A stretch of DNA of 64,000 nt. It comes from Streptomyces sp. NBC_01381 (GTDB taxonomy: Bacteria > Actinomycetota > Actinomycetes > Streptomycetales > Streptomycetaceae). Within the stretch, counting starts at the first letter, position 1. Each line of letters begins with the position of its first letter. The notes beneath the pieces are model-generated. The model made no database searches, was not told where the DNA came from, and was given only the letters and a program-made list of their open reading frames with translations. The position numbers were made by a program, and so were the translations under genes. The stretch covers positions 4,340,001 to 4,404,000 of the forward strand of contig NZ_JAPEPI010000001.1 of the NCBI RefSeq assembly GCF_026340305.1, in the 5' to 3' direction. Below are positions 15,593 through 24,654 of the stretch, piece by piece.

Positions 15593-16672
15593 TCAGGCGC
15601 GGCCGTACTGATCCGGCGTCTGTACCGTGCCGCCGAGTTCCCGGGCCGTGCGCCGTGCCCAGTACGGATCACGGAGGAGTTCGCGGCCCAGGAGGACCGC
15701 GTCCGCCTCGCCGTTCGCGAGGATCTTCTCGGCCTGTGCCGGTTCCGTGATCAGGCCGACGGCGGCGACCGGGAGGTCGGTCTCGGCCTTGACGCGGGCG
15801 GCGAAGGGGACCTGGTAGCCGGGGCCTATCGGCATGCGGACGCCTGTCGCGTTGCCGCCGGTGGAGACGTCCAGGAGGTCGACGCCGTGGTCCTTGAGGA
15901 GCCGGGCGAAGCGGACGGTGTCGTCCGGGGTCCAGCCGTTCTGCTCCAGCCAGTCGGTGGCCGAGATGCGGAAGAAGAGGGGCTTGTCCTCGGGCCACAC
16001 CTTGCGTACGGCGTCGACGACTTCGAGGGCGAATCGGGTACGGCCCTCGAAGGAGCCGCCGTACTCGTCGGTGCGCTGATTGCTGTGCGGGGAGAGGAAC
16101 TCGCCGATCAAGTAGCCGTGCGCGCCGTGCACTTCGACGACGTCGAAGCCCGCGTCCAGGGCGCGCTGGGCGGCTGCCGCGAACTGGTCCACCACCTCCT
16201 GGATCTGATTGGTGGTCAGCTCCGTCGGTACCGTGTGGCGCTCGTCGAACGGCAGCGGGCTCGGGGCAAGCGGCTGCCAGCCCTCCTCCGCGTCCGGGGC
16301 GATCGGTGCGCCGCCCTTCCAGGGGCGGTCGGTGCTTGCCTTGCGTCCTGCGTGGGCGATCTGGATACCGACACGGCTGCCCTGGCTCTTCACGAAGTCC
16401 GTGATCCGGCGCAGCGCGGTGACCTGCGTGTCGTTCCAGATGCCGAGGTCGGCGGGGGAGATGCGGCCCTCGGGGGAGACCGCGGACGCCTCCAGGATGA
16501 TGAGGCCGGTGCCGCCCGTGGCGCGCGCCGCGTAGTGGGCGAAGTGCCAGTCGTTGGCGACGCCGGCGTTCGGCCCGAACACCTCTGCCGAGTACTGGCA
16601 CATCGGCGCCATCCACACGCGGTTGGGAATGGTCAGCGATCGCAGGGTGTAGGGCTCGAACAGTGTGCTCAC
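15593..16672 (-). CDS. NADH:flavin oxidoreductase, old yellow enzyme (YqjM type)
   Basis: About 359 aa from GTG 16672, which has GGAG at the right distance; an ATG at 16684 has no ribosome site. The TIM-barrel landmarks of OYE proteins are present: MAPMCQY near the N-terminus, IQIAHAGRKAST, DVVEVHGAHGYLIGEFLSP and a phosphate-binding end VLLGRELLRDP. The Cys in APMCQYS and the HAGRK segment are typical of the YqjM branch, which reduces activated alkenes with FMN and NAD(P)H. It is divergent from an ArsR regulator with paired operators between them, so it is likely under that regulator's control. Confidence 0.9.
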   Translation of the reverse strand: MSTLFEPYTLRSLTIPNRVWMAPMCQYSAEVFGPNAGVANDWHFAHYAARATGGTGLIILEASAVSPEGRISPADLGIWNDTQVTALRRITDFVKSQGSRVGIQIAHAGRKASTDRPWKGGAPIAPDAEEGWQPLAPSPLPFDERHTVPTELTTNQIQEVVDQFAAAAQRALDAGFDVVEVHGAHGYLIGEFLSPHSNQRTDEYGGSFEGRTRFALEVVDAVRKVWPEDKPLFFRISATDWLEQNGWTPDDTVRFARLLKDHGVDLLDVSTGGNATGVRMPIGPGYQVPFAARVKAETDLPVAAVGLITEPAQAEKILANGEADAVLLGRELLRDPYWARRTARELGGTVQTPDQYGRA

Positions 16673-16711
16673 GGCGGACTCCATGTCTCGGGCGGTCTCG
16701 GATGCCGCTAG

Positions 16712-16761
16712 TACGATAACCCTCGTAGTACGGTGGATGTCAAACTACGAAGACCCTCGTA
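16712..16761. promoter_or_regulatory. two TACGA-N6-TCGTA operators
   Basis: Two 16-bp inverted repeats share the form TACGA-N6-TCGTA, at 16712-16727 and 16746-16761. Their centres are 34 bp apart, close to three helical turns. The spacers (TAACCC and AGACCC) are also alike. They fill the divergent promoter region between the OYE gene and the ArsR regulator and are likely that regulator's binding sites. Confidence 0.75.
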
Positions 16762-16816
16762 CAATGAAGTGCGTCGATGATGTTGAAGACGGACGCCTGG
16801 ACGAAGTGGAGCCGCC

Positions 16817-17185
16817 ATGACTACCGACGCAGCGAGCAGTCGACCGCTCGCTCACCCCGAGCGGGCGGAGATCCGGCTCGAAGGCGTGCTGCACGCGCTG
16901 TCGGACCCCATCCGGCTGCTGATCGTCCGGCAGTTGGCCGGCGACGGTGCGGGCGCGGGCCCCGGGCTCTCCTGTTCGCAGATCGAGCTGCCCGTCACGA
17001 AGTCCACGAGCACGCATCACTACCGGGTGCTCCGCGAGAGCGGCGTGATCCAGCAGATCTACCGCGGGACGGCCAAGCTGAACGAGCTGCGCCGCGACGA
17101 CCTGGACGCCCTCTTCCCGGGGCTGCTCGGCAGCATCCTCGGCGCGGCCACCGCCCAGGCCGAGCGGCCCGTCGTGCTGAGCTGA
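16817..17185 (+). CDS. ArsR-family winged-helix regulator
   Basis: The 122-residue protein has the ArsR pattern: LHALSDPIRLLIVRQLAG in helices 1-2, then SCSQIELPVTKSTSTHHYRVLRESGVI as the recognition helix and wing entry. No metal-binding Cys pair of the classical type is visible (only one Cys), so it may respond to a redox or organic signal rather than metal. ATG 16817 follows GGAG. It is divergent from the OYE gene and probably represses it. Confidence 0.88.
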   Translation: MTTDAASSRPLAHPERAEIRLEGVLHALSDPIRLLIVRQLAGDGAGAGPGLSCSQIELPVTKSTSTHHYRVLRESGVIQQIYRGTAKLNELRRDDLDALFPGLLGSILGAATAQAERPVVLS

Positions 17186-17217
17186 CCGCTGAGCCGACTT
17201 CCGGGCGCGCCCGCCGG

Positions 17218-18567
17218 TCAGGCGGCGCCGCGCGACGCCGCCGTGAGGAGCCCGGGCCAGTCCGGGATCTTCACCGGGCCGCGGCCGAGCGACGTGCCCA
17301 GTTCCGCCTCGGCCCGCTCGATCGCCTGCCAGCCCGACCACTCGACGGGCCGGAACCCCGCGTCACGGAGCGCGGTCAGCGGGTCGTCCGCCACGTCCTT
17401 GCGTACGAGGTCGGGGGCGTCGTCGAGCAGGGAGAGCGCCGTCTCCTTGGCGCAGGGGCGGTTGGTCCCGATGACGCCGGTCGGGCCGCGCTTGATCCAG
17501 CCCGCCACGTACTCACCCGGTGACGCCGCGCCCTCGCGCAGCACTCGCCCCGCCGCGTGCGGCACCGTGCCCCGCTGCGGGTCGAAAGGAAGCCCGTCGA
17601 TGGGCACCCCGCGATAGCCGACCGAGCGCAGCACCAGCTGCCCCGCGATGTCCTCGTACCGCCCCGAACCCGTCACGCCGCCCTGCCCGTCCGGCAGCGT
17701 CCGCTCGAAGCGCACCCCGCCGACGCGCCCCGCCGCCTCCGTCACGGCCACGGGGCGCAGGAAGAAGCGGAGCCGGATGCGCCGGGGCAGGCCGAGGAGT
17801 GGACGCTCCGCCCAGCCGCGCATCACCTCGATGTTGCGGCGGACCGCGGCGGGCAGCCCCGCCGTGTCGGCGTACGCCGGATCGAGCGCCAACTCCGCGG
17901 GATCCACGACGACTTCGGTGTCCGGCAGCGAGCCGAGCTCACGCAGCTCCTTGGTGGTGAAGCGGGCCTGCGAAGGGCCGCGCCGCCCCACCATGTGCAC
18001 CTCGCGGACCTGGCTCTCGGCCAGCATGCCGAGCGCCGCCTGCGGCATGTCGGTGGGCCGCAGCTCGGCCACGCCGCGCGCCAGCATCCGGGCGACGTCC
18101 ACCGCCACGTTCCCGACGCCGATGACGACCGCCGACTCCACGCCCCGTACGAAACCGTCGGCCTGTGCGTCCGGATGGGCGCTGTACCAGGACACGAACT
18201 CGGTCGCCGAGTAACTCCCGGGCAGGTCCTCGCCCGGCACTCCGAGGTGGCGGTCGGCCGCCGCGCCCACGCAGTACACGACCGCGTGGTAGAGGTCGAG
18301 CAGCCGGGCGGGAGGCAGGCCGTCGGGGCCGATCTCGATGCCGCCGATGAAGCGGACGCGGTCGTGCTCAAGGACCGTACGCAGGTTGTTCTGAAGGGAC
18401 TTGATCTTCTCGTGGTCGGGAGCCACGCCGTAGCGGACGAGGCCGTAGGGGCAGGGCAGCCGGTCGAGGACGTCCACGTGCACCCCGGGCAGCCGGTCCT
18501 GCTGGACGAGGGTCTGCGCGGTGTAGACCCCGCTCGGGCCCGATCCGACGACGGCGACACGCAGCAC
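17218..18567 (-). CDS. fprA: ferredoxin-NADP(+) reductase, FprA/adrenodoxin-reductase type
   Basis: The 449-residue protein begins VAVVGSGPSGVYTAQTL (FAD-binding GxGxxG) and continues with PCPYGLVRYGVAPDHEKIKS, a signature of the FprA/adrenodoxin reductase family. It has a second Rossmann motif VVIGVGNVAVDVARML for NADP and a late GWIKRGPTGVIGTNR segment. It transfers electrons from NADPH to ferredoxins, often for cytochromes P450. GTG 18567 follows GGAAGGAGC. No ferredoxin or P450 gene is next to it. Confidence 0.92.
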   Translation of the reverse strand: MLRVAVVGSGPSGVYTAQTLVQQDRLPGVHVDVLDRLPCPYGLVRYGVAPDHEKIKSLQNNLRTVLEHDRVRFIGGIEIGPDGLPPARLLDLYHAVVYCVGAAADRHLGVPGEDLPGSYSATEFVSWYSAHPDAQADGFVRGVESAVVIGVGNVAVDVARMLARGVAELRPTDMPQAALGMLAESQVREVHMVGRRGPSQARFTTKELRELGSLPDTEVVVDPAELALDPAYADTAGLPAAVRRNIEVMRGWAERPLLGLPRRIRLRFFLRPVAVTEAAGRVGGVRFERTLPDGQGGVTGSGRYEDIAGQLVLRSVGYRGVPIDGLPFDPQRGTVPHAAGRVLREGAASPGEYVAGWIKRGPTGVIGTNRPCAKETALSLLDDAPDLVRKDVADDPLTALRDAGFRPVEWSGWQAIERAEAELGTSLGRGPVKIPDWPGLLTAASRGAA

Positions 18568-18686
18568 GGCGGTGCTCCTTCCGCGAGGCGACCTCGGGGG
18601 ATGACTTCAGCATCGCACTCCGTAGCGGGAAGGGGGAGGGGGCGTGGGCCGCCAGGGCGCCCAGTGAGCGTGCCGTTCGTGACCTA

Positions 18687-19181
18687 ATGAGATCGCACGG
18701 CTACCTTACGTATGTGTCGGAGAGTTCCTTTCTTGACGTATCTGATCACTGTCGACCGAATGAGGCGGGCGGCGCCGCCGGCGGCCCGCTGCCTCCCTGG
18801 TTCCATGTGCGGCTGACCTTCGGAGACGGCGCCGTCGTGGACGCGCGAGCCGTGGTGTCGGAGGGGCGGATCACCCTTGGCGACCTGAGCGCCGGGCCGC
18901 CGGCTCCACCGGGACCGGCAGAGGACCGCACCGACCCCGCCCCGTCCGCCGACCCCGCCTGCACGGGCGCGCCCGCCCGGCATCGCGCCCGCCCGTCGTG
19001 GCCGCGCGGACGCGAAGGCCGCAGGCTGGTGGCCGAGGCCTACCGGGCGGCGCAGGGCGAGGGGCGGGATCCGGTGCTCGCCGTGATGAGCGAGACCGGG
19101 CGCAGCCGCCGCAGATCGCTCAAGCTCGTCGCGGCCGCTCGCGACGCGGGCTTCCTGCCGCCGCGCCACAACCGCCACTAG
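18687..19181 (+). CDS. DUF6214 family protein
   Basis: The sequence has WFHVRLTFGDGAVVDARAVV near the N-terminus and a C-terminal EGRRLVAEAYRAAQGEGRDP followed by a run with RSRRRSLKLVAAARDAG and RHNRH. This combination marks a Streptomyces-specific family of unknown function; the basic C-terminal part could bind nucleic acid. The start is uncertain: ATG 18687, or GTG 18714, since the first 25 residues are poorly conserved in type. It is divergent from the ferredoxin reductase. Confidence 0.65.
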   Translation: MRSHGYLTYVSESSFLDVSDHCRPNEAGGAAGGPLPPWFHVRLTFGDGAVVDARAVVSEGRITLGDLSAGPPAPPGPAEDRTDPAPSADPACTGAPARHRARPSWPRGREGRRLVAEAYRAAQGEGRDPVLAVMSETGRSRRRSLKLVAAARDAGFLPPRHNRH

Positions 19182-19269
19182 GGACGTCCGCAACGAACAA
19201 GGAACGCTCCGGACGCGCGCGGCGGCCGGGCGTGGCACTGCTGCCTCGACCGCCGCGCGAAGGCACCGC

Positions 19270-20997
19270 TCAGCCGCGCACGAAGTGGAAGATGCCCCAC
19301 GTCAGGTGCCCCTGTCGGCCCCCGTCGATCCAGTGGCCGAGGCCCTTCTTCATCTGGGTCAGATAGTCGTGGCTGATCTGCCGGGCCAGACCGTCCGCCT
19401 CCTGCCGTGCCGTCTCCTCAAGCACGCGTGCGTAGTGGGTGGTCAGCTGTTCGCGGTGCTCCTCGAAGCCTCCGTCCGTGCCGTCGGCAGGGGTGAAGCC
19501 GAGCCTGGACAGCTCCCGCCGGTAGAAACCGGGGGAGCCCATGTCGTCCAGGTGGATACGGTCGAGGATCGGCTGGAGCACACCCGCCGGACAGTCGTCC
19601 GCGGCCATCGGGTCGGTGAAGATCAGGTGGCCGCCGGGCCGGAGTACCCGGGTGATCTCCTCCAGGACTTTGACGCGGTTTCCGCTGTGCAGGAAGGCGT
19701 CTTGGGACCAGACGACATCGACCTGCCCGTCGCCGTACGGGATGTCCTCGAAGGAGCCGTCCACGACGTCGATGCGGTCGGTCAGGCCGCGGCCCGCGTT
19801 CAGCTCCTTATGGCGCTGGTTCTCGACCTCGCTCAGGTTGAGCGCAATCACCCGGCAGCCGTGCCCTCCGGCCAGCTGACGGGCCGAGCCGCCGAAGCCC
19901 GAGCCGAGGTCGAGGACCACCGACTCCCCGGTCAGAGGCAGTTTGCCCGCCATCCGCTGGACCGTGCGGCGGCTGGCGTCCGCGATCGGTTCGCCCGGAT
20001 TTTCGTAGAGGCCGATGTGGATGTCCTCGCCGCCCCACACCCTGGCGTAGAAGGTGTCCGCGTCGTGTGAGTTGTAGTAGCTGCGGGCGGTGCCGACCGC
20101 GCCGGTGTAGCGGCTGTCCTGATCGTCCTCCGTCCGGTACTCCTTCTCCGCCACATGCACGAAGAAGTCCGGCTGCTCGCCGCGGTACGTGTGCTGGAAG
20201 TCTCCGTACGTCTCCACCCTCTGGAAACCCACGTCCGTCATGAGCTTCCTGGTGTAATCCTTGCGCAGCGGGAACATGTTGAGGTGGTACACGGAGTCGT
20301 CCGGGAACTGGTACCGCATGCGGCACAGCCCCTCGTCGACGTATTCCGGCTCCACGGCGACGTCTTCGCCGCAGTAGTAGTACCTGTGCTTGCTGGTGTA
20401 GCCGTCGTCCAGGATCGCGTCGTAGTTGCGCTGGTCGAGGACCAGAATGCCGTCGTGCTTGAGCATCGCGTAGAACTCGGCGAGCGCCTTGCGGCGGTCG
20501 CGCTCCGAGAACAGATGCGTGAAGGAGTTTCCGAGGCAGACGATGGCGTCGTATTCGCCGTGCACATCGCGGTTGAGCCAGCGCCAGTCGGCCTGGACGA
20601 CCCGCATGATGTGGCCGCCCTTCTGCATACCGTTCGCGAAGGCCATGGACAGCATGTCGGCGCTTCCGTCGGCGCTGACGGTCTCGAATCCGGTGGCGAG
20701 CAGGCGGACCGAGTGGAATCCGGTGCCTGTGGCGACGTCGAGGACGCTTCGCACGCCCCGCTTGCGCAGCAGATCGATGAAGAACGTCCCCTCGCTCTCC
20801 GCCCGCTTCTCCCAATCTATGAGTGAGTCCCACTTCTCGACGAAGCTGGGTACGTATTCCTCCGTGTAGTGCCCGGTTTCTCGTACTTCGACAGGGTTGT
20901 CGCCGAACTCTTGGGCCGGTTGCACGATGATGGAGAACCCTTCAATTGTCGGGATTCCGCTCTTATGTGCCTCGTGTTCGGGCAGTGACCGGTCCAC
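19270..20997 (-). CDS. fused glycine/sarcosine and dimethylglycine methyltransferase
   Basis: The 575-residue protein holds two SAM-dependent methyltransferase domains. The first (about 40-270) has VLDVATGTGFHSVRLL and VVQADWRWL and is most like glycine sarcosine N-methyltransferase. The second (about 295-575) has VVLDLGSGFGGSARQL and VDVVWSQDAFLHS, as in sarcosine/dimethylglycine methyltransferases. Fusion of both halves is known from Actinopolyspora. Together they convert glycine to the osmoprotectant glycine betaine with three SAM. The start GTG 20997 has no clear ribosome site, so the exact N-terminus is uncertain. It stands alone with spacers on both sides. Confidence 0.88.
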   Translation of the reverse strand: MDRSLPEHEAHKSGIPTIEGFSIIVQPAQEFGDNPVEVRETGHYTEEYVPSFVEKWDSLIDWEKRAESEGTFFIDLLRKRGVRSVLDVATGTGFHSVRLLATGFETVSADGSADMLSMAFANGMQKGGHIMRVVQADWRWLNRDVHGEYDAIVCLGNSFTHLFSERDRRKALAEFYAMLKHDGILVLDQRNYDAILDDGYTSKHRYYYCGEDVAVEPEYVDEGLCRMRYQFPDDSVYHLNMFPLRKDYTRKLMTDVGFQRVETYGDFQHTYRGEQPDFFVHVAEKEYRTEDDQDSRYTGAVGTARSYYNSHDADTFYARVWGGEDIHIGLYENPGEPIADASRRTVQRMAGKLPLTGESVVLDLGSGFGGSARQLAGGHGCRVIALNLSEVENQRHKELNAGRGLTDRIDVVDGSFEDIPYGDGQVDVVWSQDAFLHSGNRVKVLEEITRVLRPGGHLIFTDPMAADDCPAGVLQPILDRIHLDDMGSPGFYRRELSRLGFTPADGTDGGFEEHREQLTTHYARVLEETARQEADGLARQISHDYLTQMKKGLGHWIDGGRQGHLTWGIFHFVRG

Positions 20998-21105
20998 CCG
21001 GGTATATCCGGGGTGACTCAGGCCGAGGTGTTGAGGGCATCGCTATCCACCATCGAAGGCTTCATTCCTCCAACTGCCGTATACATGGCGCACGTTGCGG
21101 AGCCC

Positions 21106-21786
21106 TCACATCTCCCGCATCCGCCCGATCTCCGCGGTCTGCTGCGCGATGACATCGTTCGCCATCTCCTCGACCAGGATGTTGTTGCCGTCGGACAGCA
21201 CATCCGTCGCCATGGTGACCGCACCGCTGTGGTGAGTGATCATCAGCTTCAGGAAGAGTTCGTCGAACGCCTTGCCCTTCGCGGCGCGCAACTGCTTCAG
21301 CTGCGCCTCCGTCGCCATCCCCGGCATCGTTCCGTGGTCGCCGTGCCCGTGCTGCTTCTGCTTCTTCTTCGCGCCGCCGTGGTTCTTCAGCCAGCCCTTC
21401 ATCGCGCCGATCTCCGGGCGCTGCGCGGCCGTGATGCGGTCCGCGAGACGCTCAACCTTCGCGGACTTGGCCCGGTCCGGGGCGAGTTCGGTCATCTCGA
21501 GGGCCTGCGCGTGGTGCGTGATCATCATCTGGGTGTAGCTGAAATCCGCCGAGTTGGGGGTGTCGTCGTCGGATCTCTGCTTGGCGGCGTCCTCGGCGGA
21601 CATGGTCGCGGCCTTCTCGCCCGGTTTGCCCGGAGCGATCACCGAAGGGCCTGGAGCCGCTTTCTTGCCGGAAGTTGATCCGTCGGCGGAGTCGGAGTCG
21701 GAGGTGCAGGCGCCGAGTGCGAGGGCGGCTGCCGTGACGGCGGCCGTGAGGAACATGGCTGTGGCGGGCGTACGACGGGTGAGCAC
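21106..21786 (-). CDS. DUF305 lipoprotein
   Basis: GTG 21786 follows AGGAGG. A lipoprotein signal (hydrophobic TAAVTAAALALGAC with lipobox LGAC) is followed by a Ser/Asp-rich linker and two copies of the DUF305 motif: YTQMMITHHAQALEM and LKLMITHHSGAVTMA. The paired His residues are typical of this ferritin-like four-helix family, often linked to metal, in particular copper, but without proven activity. A Lys/His-rich insertion (KKKQKQHGHGDHG) separates the halves and could bind metal. It is divergent from the LVIVD propeller gene, an arrangement I recall in other Streptomyces. Confidence 0.88.
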   Translation of the reverse strand: MLTRRTPATAMFLTAAVTAAALALGACTSDSDSADGSTSGKKAAPGPSVIAPGKPGEKAATMSAEDAAKQRSDDDTPNSADFSYTQMMITHHAQALEMTELAPDRAKSAKVERLADRITAAQRPEIGAMKGWLKNHGGAKKKQKQHGHGDHGTMPGMATEAQLKQLRAAKGKAFDELFLKLMITHHSGAVTMATDVLSDGNNILVEEMANDVIAQQTAEIGRMREM

Positions 21787-21963
21787 GGCTGCCTCCTGTG
21801 GCGCGCGGGGGAGTTGGGGACCGTCCTAGCACGCTTACGCGCGTGAGTGATCAAAAACTTTCATTACGGGTACGTTGCCATCTGTTGATCTGTGCATGAT
21901 GAGCACGATACTGCGTGGTGTCCGTGAACCGTTCAACTCTGAACGGCGACTAGGGAGGACGCA

Positions 21964-23466
21964 GTGACCCTGTTGAACAACCCCCGAACACGGCGCAGAC
22001 GCTTCGGCGTTGGCGCGGCCGCGGTAGGCCTGCTGGCCACGCTGTTCACAGCGGCGCCGGCCGGCGCGACCCCCGATCCGGGAGACTCGCCCGCCGCCCC
22101 CAAGAGCGTGTCGAAGAGCGATCGCGCCGAAGCGAAGGAAGCGATCAAGAGCGGCGAGATACCGGCGCCCGACGAGATCGTGCACTCCGACAACATCAAA
22201 CATCTGGCCAACATCCCCAAGGACGTGCTGCCGGGCACCAACTCGGACCTCGCCTTCCAGGGGAAGTACGCCTTCGCAGGCAACTACGACGGCTTCCGCA
22301 TCTTCGACATCAGCAACCCGAAGAAGCCGCGGACCGTGTCCCAGGTCCTGTGCCCCGGATCGCAGAACGACGTCTCGGTCTCCGGCAACCTGCTCTTCCT
22401 CTCCACCGACTCCTCGCGCAGCGACAACTCCTGCAACAGCACCACGCAGCCCGCGACCGAGAAGTCCTCGTGGGAGGGCATGAAGGTCTTCGACATCAGC
22501 GACAAGGCGAACCCGAAGTACGTCTCGGCCGTCGAGACCGCCTGCGGCTCGCACACGCACACCCTGGTGCCGGAGAAGAAGAACGTCTACGTGTACGTCT
22601 CCTCGTACTCCCCGAGCGCGACGTTCCCCGACTGCCAGCCGCCGCACGACGGCATCTCCATCATCAAGGTGCCGCGCGCTGCCCCGCAGAAGGCGGCGGT
22701 CGTCGACTTCCCGGTGCTCTTCCCGGGTGAAGGCCCCGACGGCGGCGGCAACCCCGGCGGACCCACCAACCCGGGTGTCTCCAAGACCACCGGCTGCCAC
22801 GACATCACCGTGCTGCCCTCCAAGGACCTCGCGGCGGGCGCCTGCATGGGCGACGGGATCCTGTTCTCCATCAAGGACCCGGAGCACCCGAAGGTCATCG
22901 ACCAGGTGCAGGACAACGTGAACTTCGCGTTCTGGCACTCGGCGACCTTCAACCAGAAGGCGAACAAGGTCGTCTTCACCGACGAGTTGGGCGGCGGCGG
23001 TGCCGCCACCTGTGACGAGGCCACCGGTCCGAACCGCGGCGCCGACGGCATCTACGACATCACCGGCAAGGGCGACAAGCGCAAGCTGGTCTTCAAGAGC
23101 TACTTCAAGATCCCGCGCCACCAGGCCGCCACGGAGAACTGCGTGGCGCACAACGGCTCGGTGATCCCGGTCAAGGGCAAGGACCTGATGGTCCAGGCCT
23201 GGTACCAGGGCGGCGTCTCCGTCTGGGACTTCACCGACTCCTCGAAGCCGAAGGAGATCGGCTACTTCGAGCGCGGTCCGCTCAGCGCCGACACGCTCGT
23301 CACCGGCGGCTCCTGGTCGGCGTACTACTACAACGGCTATGTCTACTCCAACGACATGGCCAAGGGCTTCGACGTCCTGAAGATCGACGACAAGCGGACC
23401 GACCCGGCTGAGCGGGTCCGGCTCCGTGAGCTCAACGTCCAGACCCAGCCGGACTACTTCGACTGA
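21964..23466 (+). CDS. secreted LVIVD-repeat beta-propeller protein
   Basis: GTG 21964 follows GGAGG. A signal peptide with an Arg-rich start (RTRRRRFGVGAAAVGLLATL, cleavage near AGA-TPD) exports the protein. The body contains propeller blades with repeating endings such as GFRIFDISNPKKP, GMKVFDISDKANPKY and GVSVWDFTDSSKPKEIGY, the LVIVD/choice-of-anchor pattern. Function is unknown; the divergent DUF305 lipoprotein suggests a shared extracytoplasmic job. The gene ends inside the convergent TetR gene, overlapping by 13 bases. Confidence 0.85.
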   Translation: MTLLNNPRTRRRRFGVGAAAVGLLATLFTAAPAGATPDPGDSPAAPKSVSKSDRAEAKEAIKSGEIPAPDEIVHSDNIKHLANIPKDVLPGTNSDLAFQGKYAFAGNYDGFRIFDISNPKKPRTVSQVLCPGSQNDVSVSGNLLFLSTDSSRSDNSCNSTTQPATEKSSWEGMKVFDISDKANPKYVSAVETACGSHTHTLVPEKKNVYVYVSSYSPSATFPDCQPPHDGISIIKVPRAAPQKAAVVDFPVLFPGEGPDGGGNPGGPTNPGVSKTTGCHDITVLPSKDLAAGACMGDGILFSIKDPEHPKVIDQVQDNVNFAFWHSATFNQKANKVVFTDELGGGGAATCDEATGPNRGADGIYDITGKGDKRKLVFKSYFKIPRHQAATENCVAHNGSVIPVKGKDLMVQAWYQGGVSVWDFTDSSKPKEIGYFERGPLSADTLVTGGSWSAYYYNGYVYSNDMAKGFDVLKIDDKRTDPAERVRLRELNVQTQPDYFD

Positions 23467-24134
23467 GTGGACCGCTGAGTGGACCGCGTCGCCTGCGCGG
23501 TCTGATCCTCGATTCGCGCATGTGTCCCGCCGGGCGGCTCATCGCCCGGCGGGACCCCCAGCTCCCAGGCAAGGCCGTACCGCTGGAACAGCTCGGCCCG
23601 CAGCGCGGACGCCGGCATCGGCGCCCCGGGAAGCAGCACCGCGAAGACCGCGCCCATCAGCAGCGCGCGCAGCAGCGGATAGTCGGTGTCCACGTCGGGC
23701 GAGCCATGCCGTACGACGGTGTCGCGGAGCAGCTCGGCGAGGCGCTGCTGCTCCGGGCAGCGCACGAAACCCTCCGCCTGCAGGATGCCTGCCATGTGTG
23801 TGCGCATCAGGACGGGCTGGTCCCGGGCCAGGCCCAGGATCGCGTCGATGGCGCGGGCGAGCAGTTCGTCCCCGTCCGTGGTGCGCGGCTCGCGTTCGAG
23901 CGCGGCCTCCAGGGTTCGGTGCATCAGGCGGTGCACCGCCGACTGCAGCAGCTGCCGCTTTCCGGGGAAGTAGTACGACACCAGACCGCGCGCCGATCCG
24001 GCGTGGTCCGCGATGTCGGCGAGGGTCGTCGCCTCGTAGCCGCGCTCGCCCACCAGCTCGACCGTCGCCTGCAGGAGCCGCTCGCGAGAACGCCTTCGCA
24101 ACTCTTCATTGACCGATGGGCTACGCGGGGACAT
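23454..24134 (-). CDS. TetR-family repressor
   Basis: The N-terminal helix-turn-helix reads RERLLQATVELVGERGYEAT, then TLADIADHAGSARGLVSYYFPGKRQLL, with the usual TetR spacing. The rest is a helical ligand domain and a disordered Thr/Gln/Arg-rich tail. ATG 24134 has AGGAG 9 bases upstream. A palindrome TGGCTC-C-GAGCCA lies 21 bases before the start over the probable transcription start, which suggests autoregulation. No target besides itself is obvious; the nearest rightward gene is DUF2630. Confidence 0.9.
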   Translation of the reverse strand: MSPRSPSVNEELRRRSRERLLQATVELVGERGYEATTLADIADHAGSARGLVSYYFPGKRQLLQSAVHRLMHRTLEAALEREPRTTDGDELLARAIDAILGLARDQPVLMRTHMAGILQAEGFVRCPEQQRLAELLRDTVVRHGSPDVDTDYPLLRALLMGAVFAVLLPGAPMPASALRAELFQRYGLAWELGVPPGDEPPGGTHARIEDQTAQATRSTQRSTQSK

Positions 24135-24154
24135 CCTGTAACTCCTGCGTTGAC

Positions 24155-24167
24155 TGGCTCCGAGCCA
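24155..24167. promoter_or_regulatory. 13-bp palindrome, probable TetR operator
   Basis: TGGCTC (24155-24160) and GAGCCA (24162-24167) flank one central base. On the minus strand TATATT at 24166-24171 could be the -10 box of the TetR gene, so the palindrome covers the start of its transcript. Confidence 0.6.
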
Positions 24168-24326
24168 ATATACTCAGTGCGTCCCGGGCCAGGACCCCCA
24201 GTGGGCCTGTCATGGTCCGGTGCGACCTGGGGCAGGCAACACCGCGGGGGAGTGTTGCCTGCTCACAGGTGCCGATCGGCCGAACCCTCCTTACAGTGGG
24301 CCGGGGGGCCGAGGAGGCGTACTGAG

Positions 24327-24572
24327 ATGGATCAAGAGCAGATTCTGTCCCGGATCTCGTCGATGGTCGACGACGAGCGGACGCTGCGGGACTCCCTGGC
24401 GTCCGGAGCGATCGACGAGGCGACGGAACGCGCGCGGCTCGCGGTGCTCGAGCGGGAGCTCGACCAGTGCTGGGACCTGCTGCGGCAGCGGCGCGCGAAG
24501 GCCGAGTTCGGCGAGAACCCGAACGCGGCGCGGGTCCGGCCGACCGCCGAGGTCGAGGGCTATCAGTCCTAG
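24327..24572 (+). CDS. DUF2630 family protein (81 aa)
   Basis: ATG 24327 follows GAGGAGG. The sequence MDQEQILSRISSMVDDERTL followed by ERARLAVLERELDQCWDLLRQRRAKAEFG and an end with ARVRPTAEVEGYQ is the compact two-helix DUF2630 pattern seen in many actinomycetes. Its charged heptads suggest a helical hairpin or coiled coil. Function is unknown. Confidence 0.85.
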   Translation: MDQEQILSRISSMVDDERTLRDSLASGAIDEATERARLAVLERELDQCWDLLRQRRAKAEFGENPNAARVRPTAEVEGYQS

Positions 24573-24585
24573 CGGTCGTGTACGT

Positions 24586-24633
24586 GGTCATCCACGCGGC
24601 CATACAGACGGTCATCCACACGGTCATCCACCG
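24586..24633. repeat. four 12-bp minisatellite units
   Basis: Four consecutive 12-base units start at 24586, 24598, 24610 and 24622; three begin GGTCATCCAC and the second is diverged (GGCCATACAG). They lie directly upstream of the ribosome site of the Fe-S protein gene. Confidence 0.75.
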
Positions 24634-24654
24634 GACGCACGCCGAGGAGCCGGC

